A stretch of 40,319 bases of DNA. Origin: Bacillota bacterium (GTDB lineage Bacteria; Bacillota; Clostridia; Christensenellales; QAND01). This document shows, piece by piece, positions 33,223 through 40,244 of this stretch (position 1 is its first letter; the number at the start of each line of letters is the position of its first letter). The stretch covers positions 1 through 40,319 of the forward strand of contig QAND01000035.1 of assembly GCA_003150225.1 (NCBI GenBank), read 5' to 3'. The position numbers and the translations under genes were made by a program. Under the pieces are notes generated by a model that saw only the letters and a list, made by a program, of their open reading frames with translations, did no database searches and was not told where the DNA came from.

Positions 33223-33273
33223 TTTGCCCTGGGGCGGAATTCCATGCCCCGGGCCATCGAAGGAGTGAGGCAG

Positions 33274-34623
33274 ATGGAACAGATCAAAGAGAATAAGATG
33301 GGGACCAACCCCGTCTTCCGGCTCATCATATCCATGTCGCTGCCCGCGATTTTTTCCATGCTGATCCAGTCCATGTACAATATCGTGGACAGCATCTTCG
33401 TGGCGAAAATCGGGGAGGACGCATTGGCGGCGGTGTCCCTAGCCAGCCCAGTGCAGTTTCTGTTGATCGCTTTTGGCGTGGGCACCGGTGTGGGCATCAA
33501 CTCCCTTATCAGCCGGCGGCTGGGGGAGAAGAATCGGGAGGCTGCGGACTCCGCCGCCACCCATGGGCTCTTTCTGGCGGTGGTGACCTGGGCGGTATTT
33601 GCCGTCCTTGGATTGGTTGCCGTCCGGCCCTTCTTTGCCCTCTTCCATCCCACGGAGCAGGTTATGGGCTTGGGTATCGCCTATACCCAGATCGTAATGG
33701 TGTTCTCCATGGGGGTGTTTGTCCAGATCATTTGCGAGCGGATGCTCCAGGCCACGGGCAACATGATCTACCCCATGATCTTTCAGCTCATGGGCGCGGT
33801 GATCAATATCATTCTGGATCCAATCCTGATCTTCGGCCTCCTAGGCTTCCCCAAGCTGGGGGTGGCGGGGGCCGCCATCGCCACGGTGCTGGGGCAGATC
33901 ATCGCCTGTATCTTCTCGCTGTACATTGTATTGACCAAGGACCATGAGGTATCCATCCAGCTGCGGGGCTTCCGACCCCAGTGGGAGATCATCAAGCAGA
34001 TCTATGTTGTGGGTGCGCCGTCCATCGTCATGCAATCGGTGGGATCCTTTCTCCTGATGGCCATCAACGGCATCCTAATCGGCTTTAGCCAGGCTGCGGT
34101 ATCGGTGATGGGGGTGTACCAGAAGCTCCAGTCCTTTGTGTTTATGCCGGTATTCGGCTTAAACAACGGGGTTATGCCCATCATGGGCTATAACTTTGGG
34201 GCCAGGAAAAAGGAGCGGCTGCTATCCGCTCTGAAGATTGGCGGATTATTGGCCTTGGGGATCATGTTCCTGGGGCTGTTGATCTTCTGGATTTTCCCCC
34301 GGGAGCTGCTGATGATCTTCAGCGCCACCCTCGAGATGCTGGAGATCGGCATCCCGGCCCTGCGTACCATCAGCCTGTGCTTTGTGCCCGCTGCCCTAGG
34401 CATTATGGTGTCCACCTTCTTCCAGGGGGTGGGAAACGGTAAATACAGCCTATACATCTCCATGCTGCGGCAGGTGGTGATCATCCTGCCGGTGGCGTAT
34501 CTGTTTTCCAAGATCGGGCTGAGCTGGGTTTGGTGGGCTTATCCCATTGCGGAGGGGGTTTCCCTCATCGCCAGCCTGCTGCTCTTCCTCAAGCTGTATC
34601 GGGCGAAAATCGCCGATCTTTAG
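33274..34623 (+). CDS. MATE family efflux transporter 2
   Basis: A 449-residue MATE transporter with twelve membrane helices. NPVFRLIISMSLPAIFSMLIQSMYNIVDSIFVAKIGEDAL and GVGTGVGINSLISRRLGEKN are typical; the second half restarts near VGAPSIVMQSVGSF. It belongs to a different branch from the first MATE protein (MepA/NorM-like opening rather than the TEGRI type). I chose the ATG at 33274, with GAAGGAGTGAGG upstream; an ATG at 33244 adds ten residues with no good site. Substrate unknown. Monocistronic with its own promoter and leader hairpin. Confidence 0.92.
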   Translation: MEQIKENKMGTNPVFRLIISMSLPAIFSMLIQSMYNIVDSIFVAKIGEDALAAVSLASPVQFLLIAFGVGTGVGINSLISRRLGEKNREAADSAATHGLFLAVVTWAVFAVLGLVAVRPFFALFHPTEQVMGLGIAYTQIVMVFSMGVFVQIICERMLQATGNMIYPMIFQLMGAVINIILDPILIFGLLGFPKLGVAGAAIATVLGQIIACIFSLYIVLTKDHEVSIQLRGFRPQWEIIKQIYVVGAPSIVMQSVGSFLLMAINGILIGFSQAAVSVMGVYQKLQSFVFMPVFGLNNGVMPIMGYNFGARKKERLLSALKIGGLLALGIMFLGLLIFWIFPRELLMIFSATLEMLEIGIPALRTISLCFVPAALGIMVSTFFQGVGNGKYSLYISMLRQVVIILPVAYLFSKIGLSWVWWAYPIAEGVSLIASLLLFLKLYRAKIADL

Positions 34624-34658
34624 GCGAAAGAGGCCATATGCCCCGGGAAATGTCCATT

Positions 34659-34706
34659 GTTAGGGAAATCTTATGGGAATCTTAAGAATCCGCGGGATGT
34701 CTTAAC
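34659..34706 (+). promoter_or_regulatory. Tandem 11-bp-spaced boxes upstream of the O-antigen ligase-like gene
   Basis: GTTAGG (34659), CTTATG (34670) and CTTAAG (34681) begin exactly 11 bases apart, with a further CTTAAC at 34701. Direct repeats one helical turn apart are typical of OmpR/PhoB-type response regulators. The same box type and spacing occur at 38285-38312. A possible -10 TACTAT lies at 34720-34725. Confidence 0.5.
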
Positions 34707-34779
34707 GGGGAATTTATGGTACTATTAGGAAGCATACTGGCATGGTATGGCCCCGGGCCGGTTCCGGGGAAATTACCTG

Positions 34780-34796
34780 CCGCCGGACGCCGGCGG
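34780..34796 (+). promoter_or_regulatory. Hairpin at the ribosome binding site of the O-antigen ligase-like gene
   Basis: CCGCCGG (34780-34786), loop ACG, CCGGCGG (34790-34796), immediately before AGGG. It covers part of the GGCGGAGGG site, so it may limit translation. A CCCCGG/CCGGGG hairpin lies just upstream (about 34751-34769). Confidence 0.5.
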
Positions 34797-34812
34797 AGGG
34801 ATGAAGGCGGCT

Positions 34813-36252
34813 ATGATGACGATCGCTGGATGGAAAGCGGCCCTGAACGACATTGGCCTATTCAAAAAATGCTATCTGCTCAACGCGCTGTTTATCACCT
34901 TTTATTTTTATAGCTGGGGGAGGATCAGCACCATTACCTCCGTGACGCTGACCCTATGGGGCGCCTATCTGATGCTCCAGGGTTTTTTGCACCGGCAATT
35001 TGATCTGCGTCAAAAGGGACTCTGGATGCTGGCGGTCTTCTTTGGGGCGCTCTGCATGTCCTCCCTGGTGAATCTGCCCAACGGCTGGATGAAAAATGCA
35101 CAGGCCATCGCCCTGGCGGCGGTGACCTTTCTTGTGGTCTATTATTTGGAGCCCCAGGATTCGGCAAAAGAGAAAAAGGATTTTGAGGGATGCCTGAAAA
35201 TCATCATGGTGTATAGCTGTGTGATGAGCAGCATTTCCCTTTTGATGTATTTTTCCAACATCTGTATCATCAACTATCCCGACCGGTATGCCGGTATCTA
35301 CCTGAACCCGATTCTTTCCGGCTTGGTGGCCAATGGGGGATTGTTCTGCACCGTATACTTTCTGTGGGGCTGGAAACGCCGTCCCTGGCGCATCAAGGCC
35401 CTCTGTATCGCGCAGATGGTGGTACAGACGGTTGTGATGATCATCGGGAACTCACGTTCCGCCTACTGTTGCTTTGTGGCCTTCTTTGTGATCTACATTG
35501 GGATGCAGATCGCCAACGGAAAGCTGCTGCAAAATCCCGTGTGGAACCGTGTTCTAAAGGTGGCCATCGCCCTTGTGACGGTGGCGGTCATCGTGGTGGG
35601 CAGCAATTTCTTGGCCGAGGGGATCAACCGAGGCGTTTATGAGCTGAACAAGGCCATCTTCTCCCTGCGCTATCCCGACTATGATCCCGATTCCCCAAAT
35701 TATGGGGATACCGACAACTGGTTTACGCCTCATCCCCTGGAACGCAGCAATGAGGAGGCGTCCAGCAATATCCGGCTGAACATGATCGCCACTGGCTGGG
35801 ATACCTTTAAGGAGAATCCCATTCTGGGGACCTCTCCCGGGGATTTGATCCGCTCGGTTTTGGATACGTCGGAGCGCCAGGGCCAGCCGGAGGACTCGCT
35901 GCAGGGCATCGAGGGCGGGCGGGTACACAACGCCTACCTGGATGTTTTGGTGAGCATGGGGCTTTTGGGATTGATCCCTATGATACTGTTTGCGGTTTAC
36001 TCGGTGATCAAAGCCTACCAATGCACCTTTGCCTGCCGAAAGGACCGGCCCGCCTATGATCATAACACCTTTGTGGTGAGCGTGATCGGCGCTATGGCCA
36101 CCTTCTTCTTCATGGAATCCGCCATGCTGTTTACCATGTCCTTCGCAGAGGCGTTTTTCTGGCTTTCCCTGGGGCATCTAGCCCAGCGGGCGAAATTTCA
36201 GGGGAAGCGGACCTCCCCTCAGGTTGACAAAAACGGCGTGTGCCATTTATAA
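34813..36252 (+). CDS. O-antigen ligase/polymerase-like membrane protein
   Basis: A 479-residue polytopic membrane protein with about ten hydrophobic segments. A large extracytoplasmic loop (roughly residues 285-385, with PDYDPDSPNYGDTDNW) and the conserved RVHNAYLDVLVSMGLLGLIPM segment match the Wzy_C/O-antigen ligase family. In Gram-positive bacteria such proteins polymerise or attach exopolysaccharide or teichoic-acid-like polymers; the exact role is unknown. The start is uncertain: ATGs at 34801, 34813 and 34816 share one frame; the first touches GGAGGG directly, so I use 34813. The stop codon lies inside the -10 box of the RNA promoter downstream. Confidence 0.8.
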   Translation: MMTIAGWKAALNDIGLFKKCYLLNALFITFYFYSWGRISTITSVTLTLWGAYLMLQGFLHRQFDLRQKGLWMLAVFFGALCMSSLVNLPNGWMKNAQAIALAAVTFLVVYYLEPQDSAKEKKDFEGCLKIIMVYSCVMSSISLLMYFSNICIINYPDRYAGIYLNPILSGLVANGGLFCTVYFLWGWKRRPWRIKALCIAQMVVQTVVMIIGNSRSAYCCFVAFFVIYIGMQIANGKLLQNPVWNRVLKVAIALVTVAVIVVGSNFLAEGINRGVYELNKAIFSLRYPDYDPDSPNYGDTDNWFTPHPLERSNEEASSNIRLNMIATGWDTFKENPILGTSPGDLIRSVLDTSERQGQPEDSLQGIEGGRVHNAYLDVLVSMGLLGLIPMILFAVYSVIKAYQCTFACRKDRPAYDHNTFVVSVIGAMATFFFMESAMLFTMSFAEAFFWLSLGHLAQRAKFQGKRTSPQVDKNGVCHL

Positions 36253-36253
36253 T
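36224..36253 (+). promoter_or_regulatory. Consensus promoter of structured RNA A
   Basis: TTGACA (36224-36229), 18-base spacer, TATAAT (36248-36253). It sits within the last codons of the O-antigen ligase-like gene, whose TAA stop is part of the -10 box. Confidence 0.85.
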
Positions 36254-36259
36254 GTAGAA

Positions 36260-36459
36260 AATATATCCATGGATACCATAGGATGGGGAGTGATCCCCAC
36301 ATTCCGAGCCCCTCTCCCTACGGATGGTTTCTAGGGGAGCCGGGCCAATGGGTCTGGGTGGAAACGCCTTGGCCTCCCGCATTTGGAAAGGAATGAACAT
36401 CGGCGGCTGATCGCCCTTGTTTGTGATGCAATCTAAAAGCGGGAATCCCCGCTTTTTTT
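36260..36459 (+). ncRNA. Structured RNA A: riboswitch-like element, unrecognised class
   Basis: About 200 bases with its own consensus promoter and terminator. An outer helix pairs CATTCC (36300-36305) with GGAATG (36390-36395). Inside are CTAGGGG (36331-36337), ATGGGT, a small hairpin GGGT-GGAA-ACGCC with a bulged G (36356-36368), CCTCCCGC (36373-36380) and TTTGGAAAGGAA (36382-36393). The same blocks in the same order occur in RNA B. GGGAG (36335-36339) can pair with CTCCC (36374-36378); alternatively TCCCGC (36375-36380) can pair with GCGGGA of the terminator (36439-36444). No gene lies between its terminator and the promoter of RNA B, so copy A seems orphan. Confidence 0.6.
36439..36459 (+). 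terminator. Terminator of structured RNA A
   Basis: GCGGG (36439-36443) pairs with CCCGC (36448-36452), followed by T7. Its 5' arm is complementary to the conserved core of RNA A. Confidence 0.85.
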
Positions 36460-36546
36460 GTTTGTTTGGGGGGAAGGATACACCATGCTATCTCTCTCTG
36501 CGAAATTGAGATTCCCCTCCCTTTTTCGCAAGAATTGGATAGGGTA

Positions 36547-36578
36547 GGGCCGTCGCAAGACGGCCCTATCTTTTTTAA
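36547..36578. terminator. Second terminator between RNA A and RNA B
   Basis: GGGCCGTC, loop GCAA, GACGGCCC, then TATCTTTTTT. It isolates RNA B from upstream transcription. The stretch 36461-36546 shows no gene. Confidence 0.9.
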
Positions 36579-36631
36579 AAAGGGAAGAGTATTCCAATTT
36601 TGAAAGACTACATAAGTAGTATAAATTTTCT

Positions 36632-36660
36632 TTGACGAGGATGGAGGCGCCTTTTATAAT
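36632..36660 (+). promoter_or_regulatory. Promoter of structured RNA B and the iron alcohol dehydrogenase
   Basis: TTGACG (36632-36637), 17-base spacer, TATAAT (36655-36660). I see no other good promoter between here and the dehydrogenase gene. Confidence 0.85.
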
Positions 36661-36665
36661 AAGAA

Positions 36666-36873
36666 ATACAAAAAGCATGTGAACGATATCACAATAGGGA
36701 CAGTTCGATTCCGAGTTGATTCGTCTAAGGGCCTGACGCCTAGGGGGAACCAACCGATGGGTGGGGTAGGAAACGCCCCCGCCTCCCGCTTTGGAAAGGA
36801 ACGAATTTCGGCCGCGGCGGCGCGGTGGATTTTGTTTTACCCGGCGGGAGGAGAACTCCCGCCGTTTTCTTTT
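36666..36873 (+). ncRNA. Structured RNA B: riboswitch-like leader of the iron alcohol dehydrogenase
   Basis: A second copy of the RNA A pattern. The outer helix is TTCG-TTCC (36704-36712, one bulged A) with GGAACGAA (36798-36805); this side differs from A yet still pairs. Shared blocks are ATTCCGAG, CTAGGGG (from 36740), ATGGGT (36757-36762), the hairpin GGGGT-AGGAA-ACGCCCC with bulged G (36763-36779), CCTCCCGC (36782-36789) and TTTGGAAAGGAA (36790-36801). CCTCCCGC is perfectly complementary to GCGGGAGG (36844-36851) in the terminator, so core folding and termination exclude each other. GGGGG (36743-36747) can alternatively pair with CCTCC. I could not match it to a class I know. Confidence 0.65.
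36842..36873 (+). terminator. Terminator of structured RNA B (attenuator)
   Basis: CGGCGGGAG (36842-36850), loop GAGAA, CTCCCGCCG (36856-36864), then TTTTCTTTTG. It lies 66 bases before the alcohol dehydrogenase start codon. Confidence 0.88.
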
Positions 36874-36939
36874 GTATCTATAGCTTTCGCTGGTGGAAGA
36901 CTAGCGGAAAATAGAAATATGCCATAGGAGTGAAAACAG

Positions 36940-38142
36940 ATGTTGCAGAATTTTGTACAGCAGATCGGAACGAAGTTCATCTTCGGCAAGGATGCTGAAA
37001 AGCAGGTGGGCACCGAGCTGAAAGCTTTGGGCGCCACCAAGGTTTTGATCCACCATGACAGCGGTCAATTCCTGTATGACAGCGGGCTGCTGGAGGCCGT
37101 AAAGGGGTACCTCACCGATGCTGGCCTTGCCTATGTGGAATTGGGCGGCGTACGGCCCAATCCCCGGCTGAGCAAGGTCCGCGAGGGCATCGAGCTGTGC
37201 CGCAAGGAGGGTGTGGACTTTATTCTGGCCATCGGCGGCGGAAGCGCCACCGATTCCGCCAAGGCCATCGCCCTGGGCACCGCCTATGACGGCGACGTGT
37301 GGGACTTCTATGCGCACACCGTCAGCATGGAGGACGCCATGAAGGTGCAGGCCCTTATGATCGGCTGCCTTCTGACCTATCCCGCTACCGGCACCGAGGT
37401 AAGCGGCGGCGGCGTGATCACCAATGACGAAACCCTGGAGAAGCGGCCCTATGGAAACCCCAACGGCAGCACCCGGAGCAGGGTTTCCTTCATGAACCCG
37501 GAGCTTTCCTACACCCTGCCTCCCTATCTGACCGCCTGCGGCGTGGTGGATATGTACTCCCATATCATGGAGAAATATTTTACCCCCGATACCGATTTCG
37601 GTATTATGGACCGTTTGGCCGAGGCCGGCATGCGGAACATCCTGGTGTATGGTCCCAAAGTGCTGGAGGAGCCCACCAACTACATGTATCGCGCGGAAAT
37701 CATGTGGTCCGGCTGCGTAGGCGCGGACAACTCCCAGGGCCTGGGCCGCGAGCAGGATTGGGCGCATCACTACATCGGCCATGAGATCAGCGCTCTTTAC
37801 GATACCGCTCACGGCGCTACCCTGACCATCATGTGTCCTGCCTGGATGAAGTATGTGTATAAGCACAATCTGCCCCGGTTCGTCCGGTACGCTGTGGAGG
37901 TGTTTGGCGTGGAGAACGATCCCAGCAATCCCGATTGGGTTGCTCAGGAGGGCATCCGCCTGACCACCGATTTCTTCCGCCGCATGGGTCTGCCCACCTC
38001 CTTCGCCGAGGCTGGCCTGCCCACCGACAAGTTTGATCACATCGCCAAGATGGCTCCCATCAGCCAGGGCGATGACCATATCGGCTCCCTGATGCCCCTT
38101 TATGAGAAGGAGTGCCGGGAGATCCTGGAGCTGGCCCGGTAA
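36940..38142 (+). CDS. Iron-containing alcohol dehydrogenase (butanol dehydrogenase-like)
   Basis: A 400-residue group III alcohol dehydrogenase of the BdhA/YqhD type, reducing aldehydes with NAD(P)H. The dinucleotide site is AIGGGSATDSAKAIA with the preceding KVLIHHDSG. The metal ligands are expected in CGVVDMYSHIMEKYF (Asp and His) and in the GHEISALYDTAHGATL block (both His). The opening FVQQIGTKFIFGKDAEKQVG is standard. Strong codon bias suggests high expression in fermentation. TAGGAGTGAAAACAG precedes the ATG. It appears to depend on the promoter upstream of RNA B, so expression would be set by that attenuator. A strong terminator follows. Confidence 0.92.
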   Translation: MLQNFVQQIGTKFIFGKDAEKQVGTELKALGATKVLIHHDSGQFLYDSGLLEAVKGYLTDAGLAYVELGGVRPNPRLSKVREGIELCRKEGVDFILAIGGGSATDSAKAIALGTAYDGDVWDFYAHTVSMEDAMKVQALMIGCLLTYPATGTEVSGGGVITNDETLEKRPYGNPNGSTRSRVSFMNPELSYTLPPYLTACGVVDMYSHIMEKYFTPDTDFGIMDRLAEAGMRNILVYGPKVLEEPTNYMYRAEIMWSGCVGADNSQGLGREQDWAHHYIGHEISALYDTAHGATLTIMCPAWMKYVYKHNLPRFVRYAVEVFGVENDPSNPDWVAQEGIRLTTDFFRRMGLPTSFAEAGLPTDKFDHIAKMAPISQGDDHIGSLMPLYEKECREILELAR

Positions 38143-38168
38143 CGGACCGGCGAGAGGCTTTTGCAAAC

Positions 38169-38206
38169 AAGAGAACGGCATGGATTCCATGCCGTTCTTT
38201 TTTTGT
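38169..38206. terminator. Terminator after the iron alcohol dehydrogenase
   Basis: GAACGGCATGG and CCATGCCGTTC pair around ATT, followed by T7. A clear intrinsic terminator. Confidence 0.92.
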
Positions 38207-38284
38207 TGAAAAGCGAGCTGGGCCTGGCAGGAGAACCATGCCAAAGGTCTGAATCATGGGGGGCGGGCTGCGGCAGATAGGATC

Positions 38285-38339
38285 CTTTAGGAAAACTTAA
38301 GGGTTCCTTTAGATGTTGTGGCGATCACTCGTATATAAT
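38285..38339 (+). promoter_or_regulatory. Three 11-bp-spaced boxes and promoter of the GT2 gene
   Basis: CTTTAG (38285), CTTAAG (38296) and CTTTAG (38307) begin exactly 11 bases apart and end 21 bases before a consensus -10 TATAAT (38334-38339). No -35 box lies at the normal distance, so an activator bound to the boxes is likely. The same arrangement occurs at 34659-34686. Confidence 0.6.
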
Positions 38340-38492
38340 GAGATGGAACCATGGAATGGGAAGAAAACGGTACAAAAGGAAACAATCCCTTGGTTTTTGC
38401 GTCCAATCCAAGAAAGAATGCCCAGAAACGGACGGATGCAAATTCATATGGTTTGTGTTAAGATATGTAGTAACTCAAATAAGCCAAACGAT

Positions 38493-38567
38493 CCTCTCCG
38501 CCTGGACTGGGCGGGGAGCCATGAGCGGCTTCGGCGGATGAGCCGGGCCGCACAAGCGAAAGAGAGG
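38493..38567 (+). promoter_or_regulatory. Leader structure covering the GT2 ribosome binding site
   Basis: CCTCTC (38493-38498) is complementary to GAGAGG (38562-38567), the probable ribosome binding site 11 bases before the start. Between them CCGCC-TGGACT-GGGCGG and CGGCT...AGCCG can form, giving a three-way junction that hides the site. Possible translational switch. The 5' leader from about 38346 to here has no gene. Confidence 0.5.
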
Positions 38568-38578
38568 CAAAAACAGAG

Positions 38579-39847
38579 ATGTCCTTTTTAACGGCTTTGC
38601 GTGGCGTGATCAATACCATCAATGTGATCACCATGCTGATCCTGTTATACCAGTTGGTAATCGCGCTATTCTGTCTGAAGGACCGGCCCAAGCGGCAGAA
38701 CCAGGTGGACCGCAATCATCGGTTTGCGGTGATCATCTCGGCCCGGAACGAGGAAAACGTCATTGGCCATTTGATCGCCAGCCTGATGCGGCAAAACTAT
38801 CCTCGGGAATGCTTTGACGTGTATGTGGTGGCGGACAACTGCACCGACGCCACCGCCCAGACCTCCCGTGACGCTGGCGCCATCGTCTATGAGCGGTTTG
38901 ACGAGGCCCATAAGGGCAAGGGCTTTGCGCTGAAGTGGATTTTTGACATCATCCTGGCCCAGCGGCCCGACGACTACGACGCCTTCTGTATCTTTGACGC
39001 CGATAACCTGGTGGATCCAAACTACCTGGCGGCCATGAACCGGCAGCTGTGCTGCGGACAAGACATGGCCCAGGGCTATCGGGATATCAAAAACCCGGGG
39101 GATACCTGGGTATCGGGCAGCTATGCCATCTACTTCTGGTGTCTATCCCGGTTCTATCTTCGGGCTCGGGATAACGCAGGGCTGTCCTGTTTGGCCAGCG
39201 GCACCGGATTTATGTTCCGTTCCGATTTAATCCGCCAAGAGGGCTGGAATACCTCGACCATCACTGAGGACAGCGAATTCTCCATTCAGCAAATTTTGAA
39301 GGGGAGGAAGATCGTCTTTGCGGAGGACGCCATCTTTTACGATGAGCAGCCCACCAAGTTTAAGCAGTCCATGCGCCAGCGGTATCGCTGGGCGGTGGGG
39401 AACGTCCAGTGTTTGATTCTTTACCTGCCCCAGATCTTTAAAAAGGGACGAACCAACAACGTGGGCCGTTTTGCGCTCACCGATCTGGTGATCTATCTCA
39501 TCGCCATGCCGGGAACCGGTCTAGTGGTCATTAACCTGATTCTAACCCTCCTGATGGGGTGGATGGTGGACAGCAGCTGGGTGGAGATCCTGCTCCAGGC
39601 GGTGGTGCCCATCCTATGCAGCCTGGGGATTATGTTCATCCATGGGATCATCACCGTGCTGATGGAAAAGAAGGATCTGCGTACCGTGGTCAAGGGGCTG
39701 TTTGGATGGCCCATCTTCCTGTACACCTGGATGTACATCAACCTATCCGCCATCTTATACCGGGATACCACCTGGAAGCCCATTGCCCATACCAAGAGCG
39801 TGAGCATCGAGAGCATGGCGGCTGAGAACCAGGGGGAGATCAAATAA
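38579..39847 (+). CDS. Family 2 glycosyltransferase (processive, membrane-bound)
   Basis: A 422-residue membrane glycosyltransferase of the cellulose/hyaluronan/poly-GlcNAc synthase style. One N-terminal helix (about residues 12-33) is followed by the GT-A domain: FAVIISARNEENVIGHLI, the Asp of VADNCTD, DADN (metal binding), TEDSEF (catalytic base) and RQRYRW (acceptor/product site, Q/RxxRW). About four C-terminal helices follow from residue 300. The set of motifs suggests a processive polysaccharide synthase, but the sugar is unknown. It probably acts with a surface-polymer pathway that may include the O-antigen ligase-like protein, with which it shares regulatory boxes. Confidence 0.88.
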   Translation: MSFLTALRGVINTINVITMLILLYQLVIALFCLKDRPKRQNQVDRNHRFAVIISARNEENVIGHLIASLMRQNYPRECFDVYVVADNCTDATAQTSRDAGAIVYERFDEAHKGKGFALKWIFDIILAQRPDDYDAFCIFDADNLVDPNYLAAMNRQLCCGQDMAQGYRDIKNPGDTWVSGSYAIYFWCLSRFYLRARDNAGLSCLASGTGFMFRSDLIRQEGWNTSTITEDSEFSIQQILKGRKIVFAEDAIFYDEQPTKFKQSMRQRYRWAVGNVQCLILYLPQIFKKGRTNNVGRFALTDLVIYLIAMPGTGLVVINLILTLLMGWMVDSSWVEILLQAVVPILCSLGIMFIHGIITVLMEKKDLRTVVKGLFGWPIFLYTWMYINLSAILYRDTTWKPIAHTKSVSIESMAAENQGEIK

Positions 39848-39977
39848 GCTTGAAGGGGTCCTCAGCGCTGCGCGTCTATTGAGCGATTGGATCATGCCGA
39901 CGGTTTGGGCGGAACGCTGCCGGCCAGAAGGCAGATCCTGGGATGGAATTGACGGGAAAGGCCGTATGCGATGGATA

Positions 39978-40002
39978 AAGGGCGGTTCCTATCCGCCTTT
40001 CT
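39978..40002 (+). terminator. Weak terminator downstream of the GT2 gene
   Basis: AAGGGCGG (39978-39985, one G-U pair) with CCGCCTTT (39993-40000), followed only by CTG. Weak U-tract, 130 bases after the gene. Confidence 0.45.
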
Positions 40003-40096
40003 GCGGTATCTTGGTTTGAAAAGGATCCGTCATGGGCGGATGTATTGAAGTAACAAAGTAGGAAAAAAGTAGATCGGTCATACTTTTCAAAAGCTG

Positions 40097-40125
40097 TTGA
40101 TCTATGTTATAAAATATGTTATCAT
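40097..40125 (+). promoter_or_regulatory. Promoter near the right edge
   Basis: TTGATC (40097-40102), 17-base spacer, TATCAT (40120-40125). Any transcript would meet a terminator hairpin almost at once. The region 39848-40319 holds no convincing gene. Confidence 0.55.
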
Positions 40126-40126
40126 A

Positions 40127-40163
40127 CAATCGGTTATAATCACACAACCGATTGTTTTATTTT
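40127..40163 (+). terminator. Hairpin with U-tract directly after the right-edge promoter
   Basis: CAATCGGTT (40127-40135) pairs perfectly with AACCGATTG (40146-40154), followed by TTTTATTTT. It starts two bases after the -10 box, the same arrangement as in the CarD leader. Confidence 0.7.
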
Positions 40164-40210
40164 CTGTTGTTTTGGATGCGTCTCGAGGGATGGTATTGTT
40201 TTGAGATGGT

Positions 40211-40244
40211 TCCTCCTTCGAGTAGAGAAGGAGGGATTTTTGTA
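40211..40244 (+). terminator. Terminator-like hairpin at the right edge
   Basis: CCTCCTTC and GAAGGAGG pair around GAGTAGA, followed by GATTTTTG. It may attenuate a gene lying beyond the window. Confidence 0.65.

Noticed and set aside
36296..36873. T-box, ydaO or 6S RNA for RNAs A and B
   Set aside because: No TGGNACCGCG T-box sequence, no GCTAAC-type ydaO end, and the fold is not one long bubble hairpin as in 6S RNA.
36901..38244. Minus-strand open frame (447 codons) opposite the iron alcohol dehydrogenase
   Set aside because: Antisense shadow; it crosses the terminator at 38169-38206 and has no family resemblance.
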